NCBI GenBank assembly: GCA_965368585.1
Contig: CBDUNM010000003.1
Coordinates: 1-64,000, forward strand
Reading direction: 5' to 3'
Source of the DNA: JARRQB01 sp965368585
GTDB lineage: Bacteria; Pseudomonadota; Gammaproteobacteria; Chromatiales; Chromatiaceae
DNA: 64,000 nucleotides
Shown: positions 34,085-42,469 of the stretch, piece by piece
Layout of the letters: every line of letters begins with the position of its first letter
How positions within the stretch are numbered: position 1 is the first letter of the stretch
The notes under the pieces: model-generated
What the model saw: only the letters and a program-made list of their open reading frames with translations
Told to the model about the DNA's origin: nothing
The model's database searches: none
Translations under genes and position numbers: made by a program

Positions 34085-35394
34085 GATCTGTGCGTCGAGT
34101 ATTGGTTGTCATCGCCAAAGACCTGACGGCCTTCGTACAGGGTATGGGTCACTTTGCCGCGAAATTCCCAGCCATCGAATGGCGTATTGTGGCCACTGCT
34201 GGTCATGCGATCGCGATGCAGCGTCCACACCGCGTGCGGGTCGAACACGCATACGTCGGCAATCGCGTTAGGCGACAAGGTTCCGTATGGCAGGCCCAAC
34301 ACGCTTGCCGGACCCGCGGTGAGGCGCGCGATCGCCGTGGGCAGGTCGAGCACGTCTTCTTCGACTAGGCGTAAGGTTAGCGCCAGCAGCGACTCCAAAC
34401 CCGAGATGCCCGGCGATGTTTCCGGAAAAGGGGCTTCTTTGGCGTCGGCGTCGTGTGGCTGGTGATCTGAACAGATGACGGAGATGGTGCCGTCGCGCAC
34501 AGCCGCGCGCAACGCCTCACGGTCGGCGAGCGTACGCAATGGCGGCGAAACGTGGCAGTTGGCATCGAATCCGTCGATGTCCTGCTCTGTCAGATGCAGA
34601 TGATGAATAGCGACGTCGGCGCTGATTGGCAGATGGCCGGCAATACCGTCGCGGATCATGCGGGTGGCGGTGGCCGTCGACAGGCTGCGGAAATGGACGG
34701 TGGCACCGGTATGTTCGGCCAACGCGAGGTCACGCGCCACCGCCACAGTCTCGGCGGCGGAAGGAATCCCGGGAATGCCGAGACGTGTTGCCACCGCACC
34801 TTCGTGCGCACAGCCGTCGGCCTTCAGGTGCCAGTCTTCCGGGCGCAGCAGGACCGTCAGACCGAAGGTTGCGGCATATTCCATCGCGCGCCTTTCGACC
34901 AGCGTGCTCGCCAGCGGTTTGCGGGCATTTCCGACCGCTACGCAGCCGGCGCGTTGCAGCGCCGCCATTTCGGACAGCTGCTCACCGGCCAGTTGATGGG
35001 TCAAGGCGCCGATGGCCAGGACCCGGGCGTTACCAGCCGCTTTGGCACGCCGGCGTATCAGTTCCCACACCGCGGGCGTATCGATCACCGGTTCGGTATC
35101 GGGCGTGCAAATCAGCGTGGTGATGCCGCCACGGGCCGCGGCGGCCGTTTCGTTGGCAATCGTGCCTTTGTGTTCCTGCCCCGGCTCGCGCAGGCTGGCC
35201 GACAGGTCGATCAAACCCGGGCAGACGATCTGGTGGGTGGCATCGATCGTCTGCTGGGGTTCGAAGCCCGGCGGTGCGTTGCCGATAGCCAGTATCCGTC
35301 CCGCCGCGACGTGAAGATCCAAACGTTCGTCGATATGGTTTGCCGGGTCGATAAAACGACCGCCCACAATGCTCAGTGTGTCCCACCCGGTCAC
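34081..35394 (-). CDS. pyrC': Dihydroorotase-like PyrC' (predicted non-catalytic ATCase partner)
   Basis: The 437-aa protein has the type I dihydroorotase fold (CPGLIDLSASLREPGQEHKG, ATRLGIPGIPSAAE, VICSDHQPHDADAKEAPF). In active enzymes the first strand ends in DxHxH; here it reads D63-L-S65-A-S67, so both zinc-binding histidines are lost. The later Asp of SDHQPH remains. This matches the PyrC' proteins of pseudomonads, which have no dihydroorotase activity but are required in a PyrB-PyrC' dodecamer. It overlaps pyrB and pyrK by 4 nt each. A catalytic dihydroorotase must be encoded elsewhere. Confidence 0.93.
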   Translation of the reverse strand: MTGWDTLSIVGGRFIDPANHIDERLDLHVAAGRILAIGNAPPGFEPQQTIDATHQIVCPGLIDLSASLREPGQEHKGTIANETAAAARGGITTLICTPDTEPVIDTPAVWELIRRRAKAAGNARVLAIGALTHQLAGEQLSEMAALQRAGCVAVGNARKPLASTLVERRAMEYAATFGLTVLLRPEDWHLKADGCAHEGAVATRLGIPGIPSAAETVAVARDLALAEHTGATVHFRSLSTATATRMIRDGIAGHLPISADVAIHHLHLTEQDIDGFDANCHVSPPLRTLADREALRAAVRDGTISVICSDHQPHDADAKEAPFPETSPGISGLESLLALTLRLVEEDVLDLPTAIARLTAGPASVLGLPYGTLSPNAIADVCVFDPHAVWTLHRDRMTSSGHNTPFDGWEFRGKVTHTLYEGRQVFGDDNQYSTHRS

Positions 35395-36371
35395 CGGTGT
35401 TCCCCCGAATCCCTGATTTGCATGGCCATGGACATGACCGCCATGCGCACGGCGATGCCGTAACTGACTTGTTGCAGAATGACCGAGCGCGGTCCGTCAG
35501 CGACCGCCGAATCCATTTCCACGCCGCGATTCATGGGCCCGGGATGCATCACGATAGCGTCCGGCTTGGCGTTTTCCAGACGTCGGTCGGTCAGACCGTA
35601 GAGCTGAAAGTACTCGTGTTCGCTGGGCAATAGTGCGCCCTCCATACGCTCCTTCTGCAGCCGCAGCATAATCACCACGTCGACATCGCGTACGCCTTCT
35701 TCCAGGTTGTGGTACACGTGTACGCCCAAGGTACGCGCCTCGGTCGGCAGCAAAGTGCGTGGGGCAATCACCCGAACCTCTGTCACCCCGAGCGTGTTCA
35801 GGGCCAGGATCTGCGACCGGGCGACGCGCGAATGCAGAATGTCGCCGACGATGGCGATGCGCAGCGGCGCAAAATCCCCCTTGTGCTCGCGGATGGTGAA
35901 CATGTCGAGCATCGCCTGCGTGGGGTGAGCATGACGACCGTCACCGGCATTAATCACGCTGACGCCGGGCGCTGCATGTTGCGCGATGAAATGCGCAGCG
36001 CCGGATTGGCCATGGCGGACGACAAACATATCGCTGTGCATGGCTTCCAGATTGCGCAGGGTGTCCAGCAGCGTTTCGCCTTTTGAGGTTGCCGAGGTGC
36101 TGATGTTGAGATTGAGCACGTCGGCCGACAACAGCTTCGCGGCCAGTTCGAAGGTGGTGCGGGTGCGGGTGCTGGTCTCAAAAAACAGGTTGGTGATGAT
36201 CTTGCCCCGCAACAGCGGCACTTTCTTGACCGGGCGACCCGGGAGGGTGGCAAAGGACGCTGCCGTGTCCAGGATTTCGGTCAGCAGTTCCCGGGTCATG
36301 CCCTCGATGGTGAGGAAATGCCGGAGTCGGCCCTTGTCGTCGATCTGATTGTTCTTCGGTGCGGCTGGCAT
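35391..36371 (-). CDS. pyrB: Aspartate carbamoyltransferase catalytic chain
   Basis: The start at 36371 (MPAAPKNNQIDDKGRLRHF) gives 326 aa and begins 4 nt after the pyrR stop; an in-frame start at 36416 would overlap pyrR by 41 nt and has no homology. Carbamoyl-phosphate loop FFETSTRTRTTFE, the 80s-loop region SATSKGETLLDTL, HAHPTQAMLDMFTI and MHPGPMNRGVE are all present. The enzyme makes carbamoyl aspartate in pyrimidine synthesis. The N-terminal extension resembles class A ATCases that need PyrC'. It overlaps pyrC' by 4 nt. Confidence 0.96.
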   Translation of the reverse strand: MPAAPKNNQIDDKGRLRHFLTIEGMTRELLTEILDTAASFATLPGRPVKKVPLLRGKIITNLFFETSTRTRTTFELAAKLLSADVLNLNISTSATSKGETLLDTLRNLEAMHSDMFVVRHGQSGAAHFIAQHAAPGVSVINAGDGRHAHPTQAMLDMFTIREHKGDFAPLRIAIVGDILHSRVARSQILALNTLGVTEVRVIAPRTLLPTEARTLGVHVYHNLEEGVRDVDVVIMLRLQKERMEGALLPSEHEYFQLYGLTDRRLENAKPDAIVMHPGPMNRGVEMDSAVADGPRSVILQQVSYGIAVRMAVMSMAMQIRDSGEHR

Positions 36372-36375
36372 GGGT

Positions 36376-36924
36376 TCAGTCTTCGGACGCGTGCCTGGAC
36401 CTGCGTCGTTCGGCAATCTCCAGGCTGAGCGGATCAGGACCGATCAATCGAATGTGTTCGTCGGCGGTCAGCGGCGGCTCCAGTCCGACAACGTCGGGCT
36501 GAATGGGTAATTCGCGGCCGCTGCGTTCGATCAGGGCCACCAGAATGACGGAAGCGGGGCGGCCGAAATCGAATATTTCGTTCAGCGCGGCGCGGATGGT
36601 GCGCCCGCTTTGCACCACGTCGTCGACCAGAACGACGTGGCGGTCTTCGACATCGAAAGGCACCTGCGAGGGACGAACCTGCGGGTTCATGCCGATCCGT
36701 GTGAAATCATCGCGATAAAAGCTGATGTCCAGGGTGGCCAACTGCTCTTTGAAACCAAGCTTCCGGTGCAGATGTTCAGCTACCCAGGCACCGCCCGTGT
36801 GAATGCCGATCATTGCCGGATTTTTGATCCTGCGCGTCGCGAGTTCGGTGTCGAGCATGCCGGCGACGCCGTCGATGATGCCCAGGATCGCCGCGTGCTG
36901 CATGAAGTTTCGGATGTCGGTCAT
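36376..36924 (-). CDS. pyrR: PyrR-type regulator / uracil phosphoribosyltransferase homologue
   Basis: The 182-aa protein has the phosphoribosyltransferase PRPP motif VVLVDDVVQSGRTIRAAL and the PyrR segments GIHTGGAWVAEHLH and LDISFYRDDF. In Bacillus PyrR attenuates pyr transcription, while in Pseudomonas the homologue is linked to pyr regulation and can act as an uracil phosphoribosyltransferase. It is the first gene of pyrR-pyrB-pyrC'-pyrK. I saw no clear PyrR-type anti-antiterminator in the leader. Confidence 0.95.
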   Translation of the reverse strand: MTDIRNFMQHAAILGIIDGVAGMLDTELATRRIKNPAMIGIHTGGAWVAEHLHRKLGFKEQLATLDISFYRDDFTRIGMNPQVRPSQVPFDVEDRHVVLVDDVVQSGRTIRAALNEIFDFGRPASVILVALIERSGRELPIQPDVVGLEPPLTADEHIRLIGPDPLSLEIAERRRSRHASED

Positions 36925-37050
36925 TGGAATCGCTTTACCGGGTCGCGCCTTAGGCGTCTATTTTGCGGGTTGTGGTCGGACTGGCCAAGTTGTTTGGTCA
37001 ATATTCGATCGGGCAGTGCCTCGCGCTGCTGGCGGCGTTTCGGGTTGGAG

Positions 37051-37476
37051 TCATGTCTCCCGCCGCTGCTCGTCGCTATTGTCCGCCAACCAGGTTTCCA
37101 GAATCAGTTTCGCCGCCACGGCGTCAACGCGATCGCGATTGCGGTGGGCCTCCTTGCCAAGGCGGGTCCAGGCTTCCCGGGAAGTCAGGCGTTCGTCGAC
37201 CAGGTGAACACGAAGCTGGTAACGTCCCTCGAGTTGCCGTGCGAATCGCTTGGCGGGTTCCGCCGCCTCGGCTTCGCGGTCGCTCATCTCGAACGGAAGA
37301 CCGACCACCAGCGCATTCGGCTGCCAATCGGAGATCAACCGGTTGATCCTGTCCCAATCGGGTTTCTGGCGTACGCTGGCGAGCGTCACGAGCGGCGTGG
37401 CGGTGCCGGTCTGCGTTTGGCCGACCGCCACTCCGATGCGTCTGGTGCCGAAGTCGAAGCCCAACAAGGTAGCCAT
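37051..37476 (-). CDS. ruvX: Holliday junction resolvase-like protein RuvX (YqgF)
   Basis: The 141-aa RNase H-fold protein has GFDFGTRRIGVAVG (catalytic Asp), VVGLPFEMSDREAE, and DERLTSREAW with the second acidic residue, then DAVAAKLILETWL with the third. YqgF/RuvX is essential in many bacteria and functions in pre-16S rRNA 5' end processing; Holliday junction cleavage is a secondary claim for the family. It lies 17 nt downstream of yqgE. Confidence 0.97.
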   Translation of the reverse strand: MATLLGFDFGTRRIGVAVGQTQTGTATPLVTLASVRQKPDWDRINRLISDWQPNALVVGLPFEMSDREAEAAEPAKRFARQLEGRYQLRVHLVDERLTSREAWTRLGKEAHRNRDRVDAVAAKLILETWLADNSDEQRRET

Positions 37477-37493
37477 TGACTCGGGCCGTCGGG

Positions 37494-38057
37494 TCAGGCG
37501 TGGCCGGCCTCGGTGCTCAGCAGACTCAGGTCGACGCCCAACAGGCGGGCGGCGGCCGTCCAGCGGTCTTTCGAGGGCACGTCGAATATGACTTCCGGGT
37601 CGGCTGGTCCGCTCAACCAGGCATTGTGCTGAATCTCGTTCTCGAGCTGGCCGGCTCCCCAGCCGGCGTATCCCAGCGCGACCAGGCTGCGTGACGGGCC
37701 GGTGCCGTGGGCAATCGCTTCGAGTATGTCGCGCGAGGTGGTTATGCTGATGTCCTCGGTAATGGCCAGGGTCGAATCCCAGCGGTCCCGGTTGGGGTGA
37801 AGGACGAAACCGCGTTCCGTGTCGACCGGGCCGCCAACGTAGACGATCTGCTCACCGCGCTCCCGTTCGGTGGCGGTAATCTGCATGTGCTCGAGCACGT
37901 CGGCCAGATGCAGTTCCGATGGCCGGTTGACGACGATTCCCATGGCCCCATGCGTGTCGTGCTCGCAGATGTAGGTCACGGTCCGCGAAAAATTCTCGTC
38001 CTCGAGGCCCGGCATGGCGATCAGGAATTGGTTTTTAAGAGAAACGTTCTCGTCCAT
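37494..38057 (-). CDS. yqgE: YqgE/AlgH family protein
   Basis: The start at 38057 (MDENVSLKNQFLIAMPGLED) gives 187 aa; the frame begins at 38090 but the family starts with this region. Conserved stretches are GAMGIVVNRPSELHLADVL, VYVGGPVDTERGFVLH and LVALGYAGWGAGQLE. AlgH/YqgE affects alginate and other regulators in pseudomonads but its biochemical role is unknown. The yqgE-ruvX pair is almost universal in gammaproteobacteria. Confidence 0.96.
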   Translation of the reverse strand: MDENVSLKNQFLIAMPGLEDENFSRTVTYICEHDTHGAMGIVVNRPSELHLADVLEHMQITATERERGEQIVYVGGPVDTERGFVLHPNRDRWDSTLAITEDISITTSRDILEAIAHGTGPSRSLVALGYAGWGAGQLENEIQHNAWLSGPADPEVIFDVPSKDRWTAAARLLGVDLSLLSTEAGHA

Positions 38058-38130
38058 CGCCGTAGTATCGTGCCCGCGCGCCCCAGCCACAAGTGCTAAT
38101 CCGGGTACGCGCTTTCGATTTTGGACGATA

Positions 38131-39021
38131 CTACTTCGAAAACAACCGGTTGCCGCTGAGGAACTGCCAGGTGCGGGTAATGTCCAGGATGTCCACCTCC
38201 TCCCGTATATCCGGTGGCAGGGGGGCGTAAGGCGCTGCCAGTTCGACTATCCTGATCGCCGCGTCGTCCAGTAGCTTGTGCCCCGAAGAGCGCACCAGGC
38301 GTATCTGGTCGACGCTCCCGTCAGTCCTGATCGCGACGTGCAGCATCAGGTTTCCATGGAGTTTCTTTTGCTTGGCTTCATCGGGGTAATTGAGATTGCC
38401 GATGCGTTCGACCTTCTTGCGCCAGGCCTCGAGATAGGTCGCGTATTTGTACTCCTGAGTGCTCGCGTTGATCGCCTTACGGCGCAGCTTGCGGGAGGTG
38501 TTGATCGATCTTCGGTCGAGTTCGGAGGTCAGTCGATCGATTTCCTGTTGGGTGCTGGCCAGCAACTGCGCGACATCCGGCCGCGCCGGTGCTCGAACCG
38601 GCGGTTTCGGTTCCTCGCGAAGCTCCGCGCGCTTGGCCTTGGTGGCCGTCAGCAAGGGTATTTCACGTGACCGTTCAGGCCGCGCCGCGCCGGCGCGTTC
38701 GATTTCGCGCTTCGGCTTGGGTTTCGGCTTGACAGCGGGCGGGCTGGGCGGTGCGGCAGGTCGTTCCTCGGCCTGACGCTCCGCGCCACCTTGCTGGCTG
38801 ACCTGCGCCAGAAAATCGGGATCGTCGGGCTTTTTGGGGATTTCCTTGGGTTTGACCAGGGTGACGTCCAGGGTGCGTTCCGGTTCGGGCGGGGTGCCGC
38901 GATGGATGTCGAAACTGATGCCCATAATGACCAGCGCGTGCAACGCCGCCGCGACGATCAGCGCGATGCCGAGCACATCCCGGGAGCGTTTGGTTGACCA
39001 GAGTTGCGCGCCGCTCATCAT
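38131..39021 (-). CDS. TonB-family energy transducer
   Basis: The 296-aa protein has an N-terminal membrane anchor (residues 15-36), a Pro/Lys-rich periplasmic linker with PPAVKPKPKPKRE, a charged helical segment (about 150-200) and a TonB C-terminal domain (KVERIGNLNYPDEAKQKK, HVAIRTDGSVDQIRLVRSSG). TonB moves proton-motive energy to outer-membrane receptors. No exbB, exbD or receptor is nearby. In Pseudomonas a TonB3-like gene sits at the same place next to gshB and is linked to pili, so that analogy is plausible. The start overlaps apbE by 4 nt. Confidence 0.88.
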   Translation of the reverse strand: MMSGAQLWSTKRSRDVLGIALIVAAALHALVIMGISFDIHRGTPPEPERTLDVTLVKPKEIPKKPDDPDFLAQVSQQGGAERQAEERPAAPPSPPAVKPKPKPKREIERAGAARPERSREIPLLTATKAKRAELREEPKPPVRAPARPDVAQLLASTQQEIDRLTSELDRRSINTSRKLRRKAINASTQEYKYATYLEAWRKKVERIGNLNYPDEAKQKKLHGNLMLHVAIRTDGSVDQIRLVRSSGHKLLDDAAIRIVELAAPYAPLPPDIREEVDILDITRTWQFLSGNRLFSK

Positions 39022-40112
39022 TCGTTCAGCGACGGCCCTGGAGGCAGCGGCTTGCTGACGATGATCGTCCCGTCCTGCCTGATCAGTTGTACGCGGGCAT
39101 GCATGCGGGGATTCATGTGTATTTTTCCCTCCGCATCGACCAACAGGACGTACTCGATGCCCATGCGGGTCGCGATGCGATGCCAGTCGCTCGGACCTGC
39201 GACGAACAGGGCGGTGGCGGCTGCGTCAGCGGTTGCCGCGTCGGTGTGAATGACGGTGACCGATGCGGTGTCCGTGGCAGGATGACCGGAGCGCGGATCG
39301 ATGATGTGATGGAACAGTTTGTTTTCCCAGGTGTAATTACGTTCATAGTTGCCGGAGGTGAAGACGCTTTCATCGCCCTGAATATCGACGAACCCAAACA
39401 CGCCGCCGCCGCTGGGATTGCGAATCGCGACCCGCCATGGATGACCGTCGCGCGAGCCGATGGCACGCAGGTCGCCGCCGGCTTTGACAATTGCGTCGCG
39501 AATGCCGAATTCGCGCAGGCGCTGGACCGCCATATCGATGCCGTAGCCCTTACCGAAACCGCCGAAATCCAGTTGCACGGCCGGATTTTCGGACCGCAGG
39601 CGAAAGCCGTCGATGACAATGTCCGACATACGTGGATTGAGTGCAACCAGCCGGCTGATCTCAGCCTCATCCGGAGGCGCCTTGCACTCGGGGCTGTCGG
39701 TATGAAATCCCCACAGATGCACAAGGCGTCCGATCGCCGGATTGAACAGGTTTTCGCTCGCCTCCGCCAAATCCTTAGAGCGCGCAATCAGCGGCAGTAC
39801 GGAGGGCGGGGCGGCGAAAGTCAGGCCGTCTTTGAGCAGGCGGTTGGTGCGGGTGACAGGGCCGGGTTCCCAGGCGTGCCATGCCTGATGCATATATTCG
39901 AAATCTTTCGCGATCGCCTCGCTGATAAATTGCGCGTGTTCACGGCGCGCGCCAATGATGCTCAGATCCATCAAAGTGCCGAACGCCAGGAAGCGACTGT
40001 TAAAAACCGGGTCCGTCCGGTCGCAGGCGGCCAAACCTGCTAATCCCAGCAGCATGATGGGCCACATGGAGTTGTGGCGCGAAATCCGGCGTGGCGAGGG
40101 AGGTTGGCTCAT
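39018..40112 (-). CDS. apbE: FAD:protein FMN transferase lipoprotein (ApbE)
   Basis: The start at 40112 overlaps the gshB stop (ATGA) and gives 364 aa; the longer frame inside gshB is spurious. The signal peptide ends in the lipobox LAAC with C30. The ApbE domain has VQLDFGGFGKGYGIDMAV, VKAGGDLRAIG, HHIIDPRSGHPA and the Mg-binding DAATADAAATALFV. The enzyme covalently attaches FMN to Thr/Ser of Nqr, Rnf and other flavoproteins. None of these targets is in the window. It is inserted between gshB and tonB as an apparent operon member. Confidence 0.9.
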   Translation of the reverse strand: MSQPPSPRRISRHNSMWPIMLLGLAGLAACDRTDPVFNSRFLAFGTLMDLSIIGARREHAQFISEAIAKDFEYMHQAWHAWEPGPVTRTNRLLKDGLTFAAPPSVLPLIARSKDLAEASENLFNPAIGRLVHLWGFHTDSPECKAPPDEAEISRLVALNPRMSDIVIDGFRLRSENPAVQLDFGGFGKGYGIDMAVQRLREFGIRDAIVKAGGDLRAIGSRDGHPWRVAIRNPSGGGVFGFVDIQGDESVFTSGNYERNYTWENKLFHHIIDPRSGHPATDTASVTVIHTDAATADAAATALFVAGPSDWHRIATRMGIEYVLLVDAEGKIHMNPRMHARVQLIRQDGTIIVSKPLPPGPSLNE

Positions 40113-41059
40113 GCTTCGAGTTTTTCCGCGATACAATCCATCAATTGACCACCGATATTCAGTTCGTAGAGGTCGTCTAGCTCCCGGATACAGGTCGGGC
40201 TGGTGACATTGATCTCGGTGAGATAGTCCCCGATGACGTCCAGGCCGGCAAATATAATGCCCGCGTCGCGTAAACGGGGCGCGACCTGTTCGACAATCCA
40301 TTTGTCGCGATCGGTCAAGGCGACGCCGTGCCCCACGCCGCCCGCGGCGAGGTTGCCGCGCGTCTCGCCGGCCTGGGGTACGCGTGCATAGGCGTAGGGC
40401 ACGGCCGCGCCGTCGACCACGAGGATGCGTTTGTCACCGGCACTGATCTCGGGGATGAAGCGTTGGCCCAGGGCGAACCGGCGGCCGTGCGCGGTCAAGG
40501 TCTCGAAGATGACGTTTTTGTTCGGATCGTCCACCCGCACCCGGAAAATCGAAGCCCCTCCCATGCCGTCCAGCGGCTTGATGATCATATCCTGATGCGC
40601 GTCCAGAAACTGCTGAAATGCCCGCGCTTCGCGACTGACCAGGTAAGGGGGGCAGCATTGCGGGAACCAAGCGGTGTAAAGCTTTTCATTGGCGTTGCGT
40701 AATGCCGCAGGGCGGTTCACGATCAGGCACCCGGCGGCTTCGGCTTGTTCGAGGATATAAGTACTGAAGACATATTCCATATCGAACGGCGGGTCCTTAC
40801 GCATCAGCAATACGTCGAGCTCGCTTAACGGCGCTAGTCGTTCAGCACCCGATTTGTACCAGTCGCGGGGGTTGTCGCGGACGCTCAGGGATCGCATCCG
40901 TCCCAGGGCCACGCCGTCGCGCAAACTGAGGTCGTCTTGCTCCATGTACCATAGCGGCCAACCCCTGCGTTGCGCTTCGAGCAGCATCGCGAAGGTACTG
41001 TCTTTTGCGATCTTTATCTGCGCAATGGGATCCATTACTACGCCTAACGCGAACTGCAT
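40109..41059 (-). CDS. gshB: Glutathione synthetase
   Basis: The 316-aa ATP-grasp enzyme joins glycine to gamma-glutamylcysteine. Motifs are VVMDPIAQIKIAKDST, PPFDMEYVFSTYILE, IIKPLDGMGGASIFRV, GDKRILVVDG, GGVGHGVALTDRD and EINVTSPTCIREL. An AGGAG site lies 6 nt before the ATG. It is the first gene of gshB-apbE-tonB-yqgE-ruvX, coupled by 4-nt overlaps to the next two. It is divergent from the pilus chemosensory operon across a 0.6-kb gap. Confidence 0.97.
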   Translation of the reverse strand: MQFALGVVMDPIAQIKIAKDSTFAMLLEAQRRGWPLWYMEQDDLSLRDGVALGRMRSLSVRDNPRDWYKSGAERLAPLSELDVLLMRKDPPFDMEYVFSTYILEQAEAAGCLIVNRPAALRNANEKLYTAWFPQCCPPYLVSREARAFQQFLDAHQDMIIKPLDGMGGASIFRVRVDDPNKNVIFETLTAHGRRFALGQRFIPEISAGDKRILVVDGAAVPYAYARVPQAGETRGNLAAGGVGHGVALTDRDKWIVEQVAPRLRDAGIIFAGLDVIGDYLTEINVTSPTCIRELDDLYELNIGGQLMDCIAEKLEA

Positions 41060-41677
41060 GCGGGACTCCTGTGGTTCAGGGATTATCAGGTTTGGCAGGT
41101 GACGCGGTGTTTCCGCTTCTCCCCGGCAACGAAGCCGCCAATTGTTGCAGACCTATCGGACGCTTGCTATGTTCCAAGCGCTAGTTTCCCGAGTCAGAAG
41201 TTCGTAACGCTTCAGCGTGCCTGTACGGGATTTGCAGCCAGGAGCGCGCGCGATGTCTGGCCATGGCTAACGCGCACGAACGCAACACCGCTGCAAGCCC
41301 GTCCGGCCGCATTGTCGCGGTGGTTCGCCTCGACGAGGCGAGATGCTCATGGCTCGATCTTCCAGTTTTACGCCAGACGGCCGATAAATCGTTCGCAGGG
41401 AGAATGCCGGGATGTGGCGAGTGGATTCGAGCACCCACGCCGCCCATGCGGCGCGGTGAATTTGTCCCCGGACACTCGCGCCAGCAACTCTGCGGTCGGC
41501 GCCTGCGGCGCGAACCGCCCGGGAGGTCGTGTGAACGTGTGCGTGAAATCAACAACTTAGCGGCTGATTAATGATAGGGTGGGCCGGCGCTGTCGTAAAC
41601 TAAACGAAGGTCTGCTTAACCCATAGTCGTCTAACATAGGCTCAGACGTGCTGCATTGATGAATACGAGACAACGCC
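41060..41677. other. 618-base region without a supported gene (gshB / pilus operon)
   Basis: Several short open frames overlap here on both strands, but none has a recognised motif, a consistent codon pattern or a good ribosome-binding site. The region should hold the divergent promoters of gshB and of the rhodanese-pilG operon. A-T-rich sequence near 41550-41660 is the likely promoter zone for the latter. The length is unusual for this compact window. Confidence 0.45.
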
Positions 41678-42469
41678 GTGGGTAGTGTTGCAGAGCGGGT
41701 CGTGAGTCGCGCGCACGGGTTCGTCGCGTTGCTGATTTTCGCGCTGCCGGGCCGCGCCGACGAAGCAAGCGTCGCGCCGACCGTTGGGTTTGTGCCTTTG
41801 ACGCCGGACAAACCCTATGTGCATGTCATCCATCAGGGGCGAACCGTAAAGATTCAACGCGCCCAGAATCCGGAGTATCGGCTGGAAGGTTATTTCGCCA
41901 AGAGCGTCAGAAAATGCCCGCCGTTCTGCCTGCAATCCAGCACTCCGGACCCGCGAGTCGCGGCGGTGGGCGAGGTTGAGTTGTTCGATTTTATCGAAAA
42001 CAGTCTGCGCGACGGGACGGGGATGCTGGTCGATGCGCGCTCGCCGCGATGGTTTGCCAATGAGACCATCCCGGGCTCGGTCAATTATCCGCCAAGATTG
42101 TTCTTGGACGAAACCGATACATCGCGCATGGACGGCGTGTTGGAATCATTTGGCGCGCGACGACGTGATTCGATCGGCTGGTGGACGCGCTTCACGGAAG
42201 ACTGGGGGTTGGTCGACGCATCGTTGAAGACGGCGCAATGGGATTTCAGCGCGGCGAAGGATCTGGTGGTTTTCTGCCACGGTCCGACCTGCGAAAAGGC
42301 GCCCCGCGCAATTCGCGCATTGCTTGCAGCGGGCTACCCGGGAGAAAAACTGCGGTACTACCGCGGTGGCTTGCAAATGTGGAAGTTTTGGGGTTTGACA
42401 ACGGTTGCACCGCAACAACAAACGAAATCGGCCGCAACGCCGATGAGGACGGAGACGGAGACTAGGTGA
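41678..42469 (+). CDS. Exported rhodanese-like protein preceding pilG
   Basis: The start is uncertain: the GTG at 41678 gives 263 aa, and a GTG at 41702 (MSRAHGFVALLIFALPGRA) fits a signal peptide directly. After the signal there is a strand-rich segment, then a rhodanese fold with MLVDARSPRWFANETIPGSVNYP, the active-site region VVFCHGPTCEKAPRAIRALLAAGY and YYRGGLQMWKFWGL. Two cysteines lie in the CHGPTC loop, and two more in KCPPFC near residue 80. It may transfer sulfane sulfur or act in thiol redox in the periplasm; substrate unknown. The TGA overlaps the pilG ATG by one base, so it appears co-translated with the chemosensory operon. Confidence 0.8.
   Translation: MGSVAERVVSRAHGFVALLIFALPGRADEASVAPTVGFVPLTPDKPYVHVIHQGRTVKIQRAQNPEYRLEGYFAKSVRKCPPFCLQSSTPDPRVAAVGEVELFDFIENSLRDGTGMLVDARSPRWFANETIPGSVNYPPRLFLDETDTSRMDGVLESFGARRRDSIGWWTRFTEDWGLVDASLKTAQWDFSAAKDLVVFCHGPTCEKAPRAIRALLAAGYPGEKLRYYRGGLQMWKFWGLTTVAPQQQTKSAATPMRTETETR

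Noticed and set aside
41099..41571. Overlapping open frames of 100-150 residues upstream of the rhodanese-like gene
   Set aside because: Rich in Arg, Pro and Ala on both strands with no family signature and no ribosome-binding site; more like GC-rich non-coding sequence.
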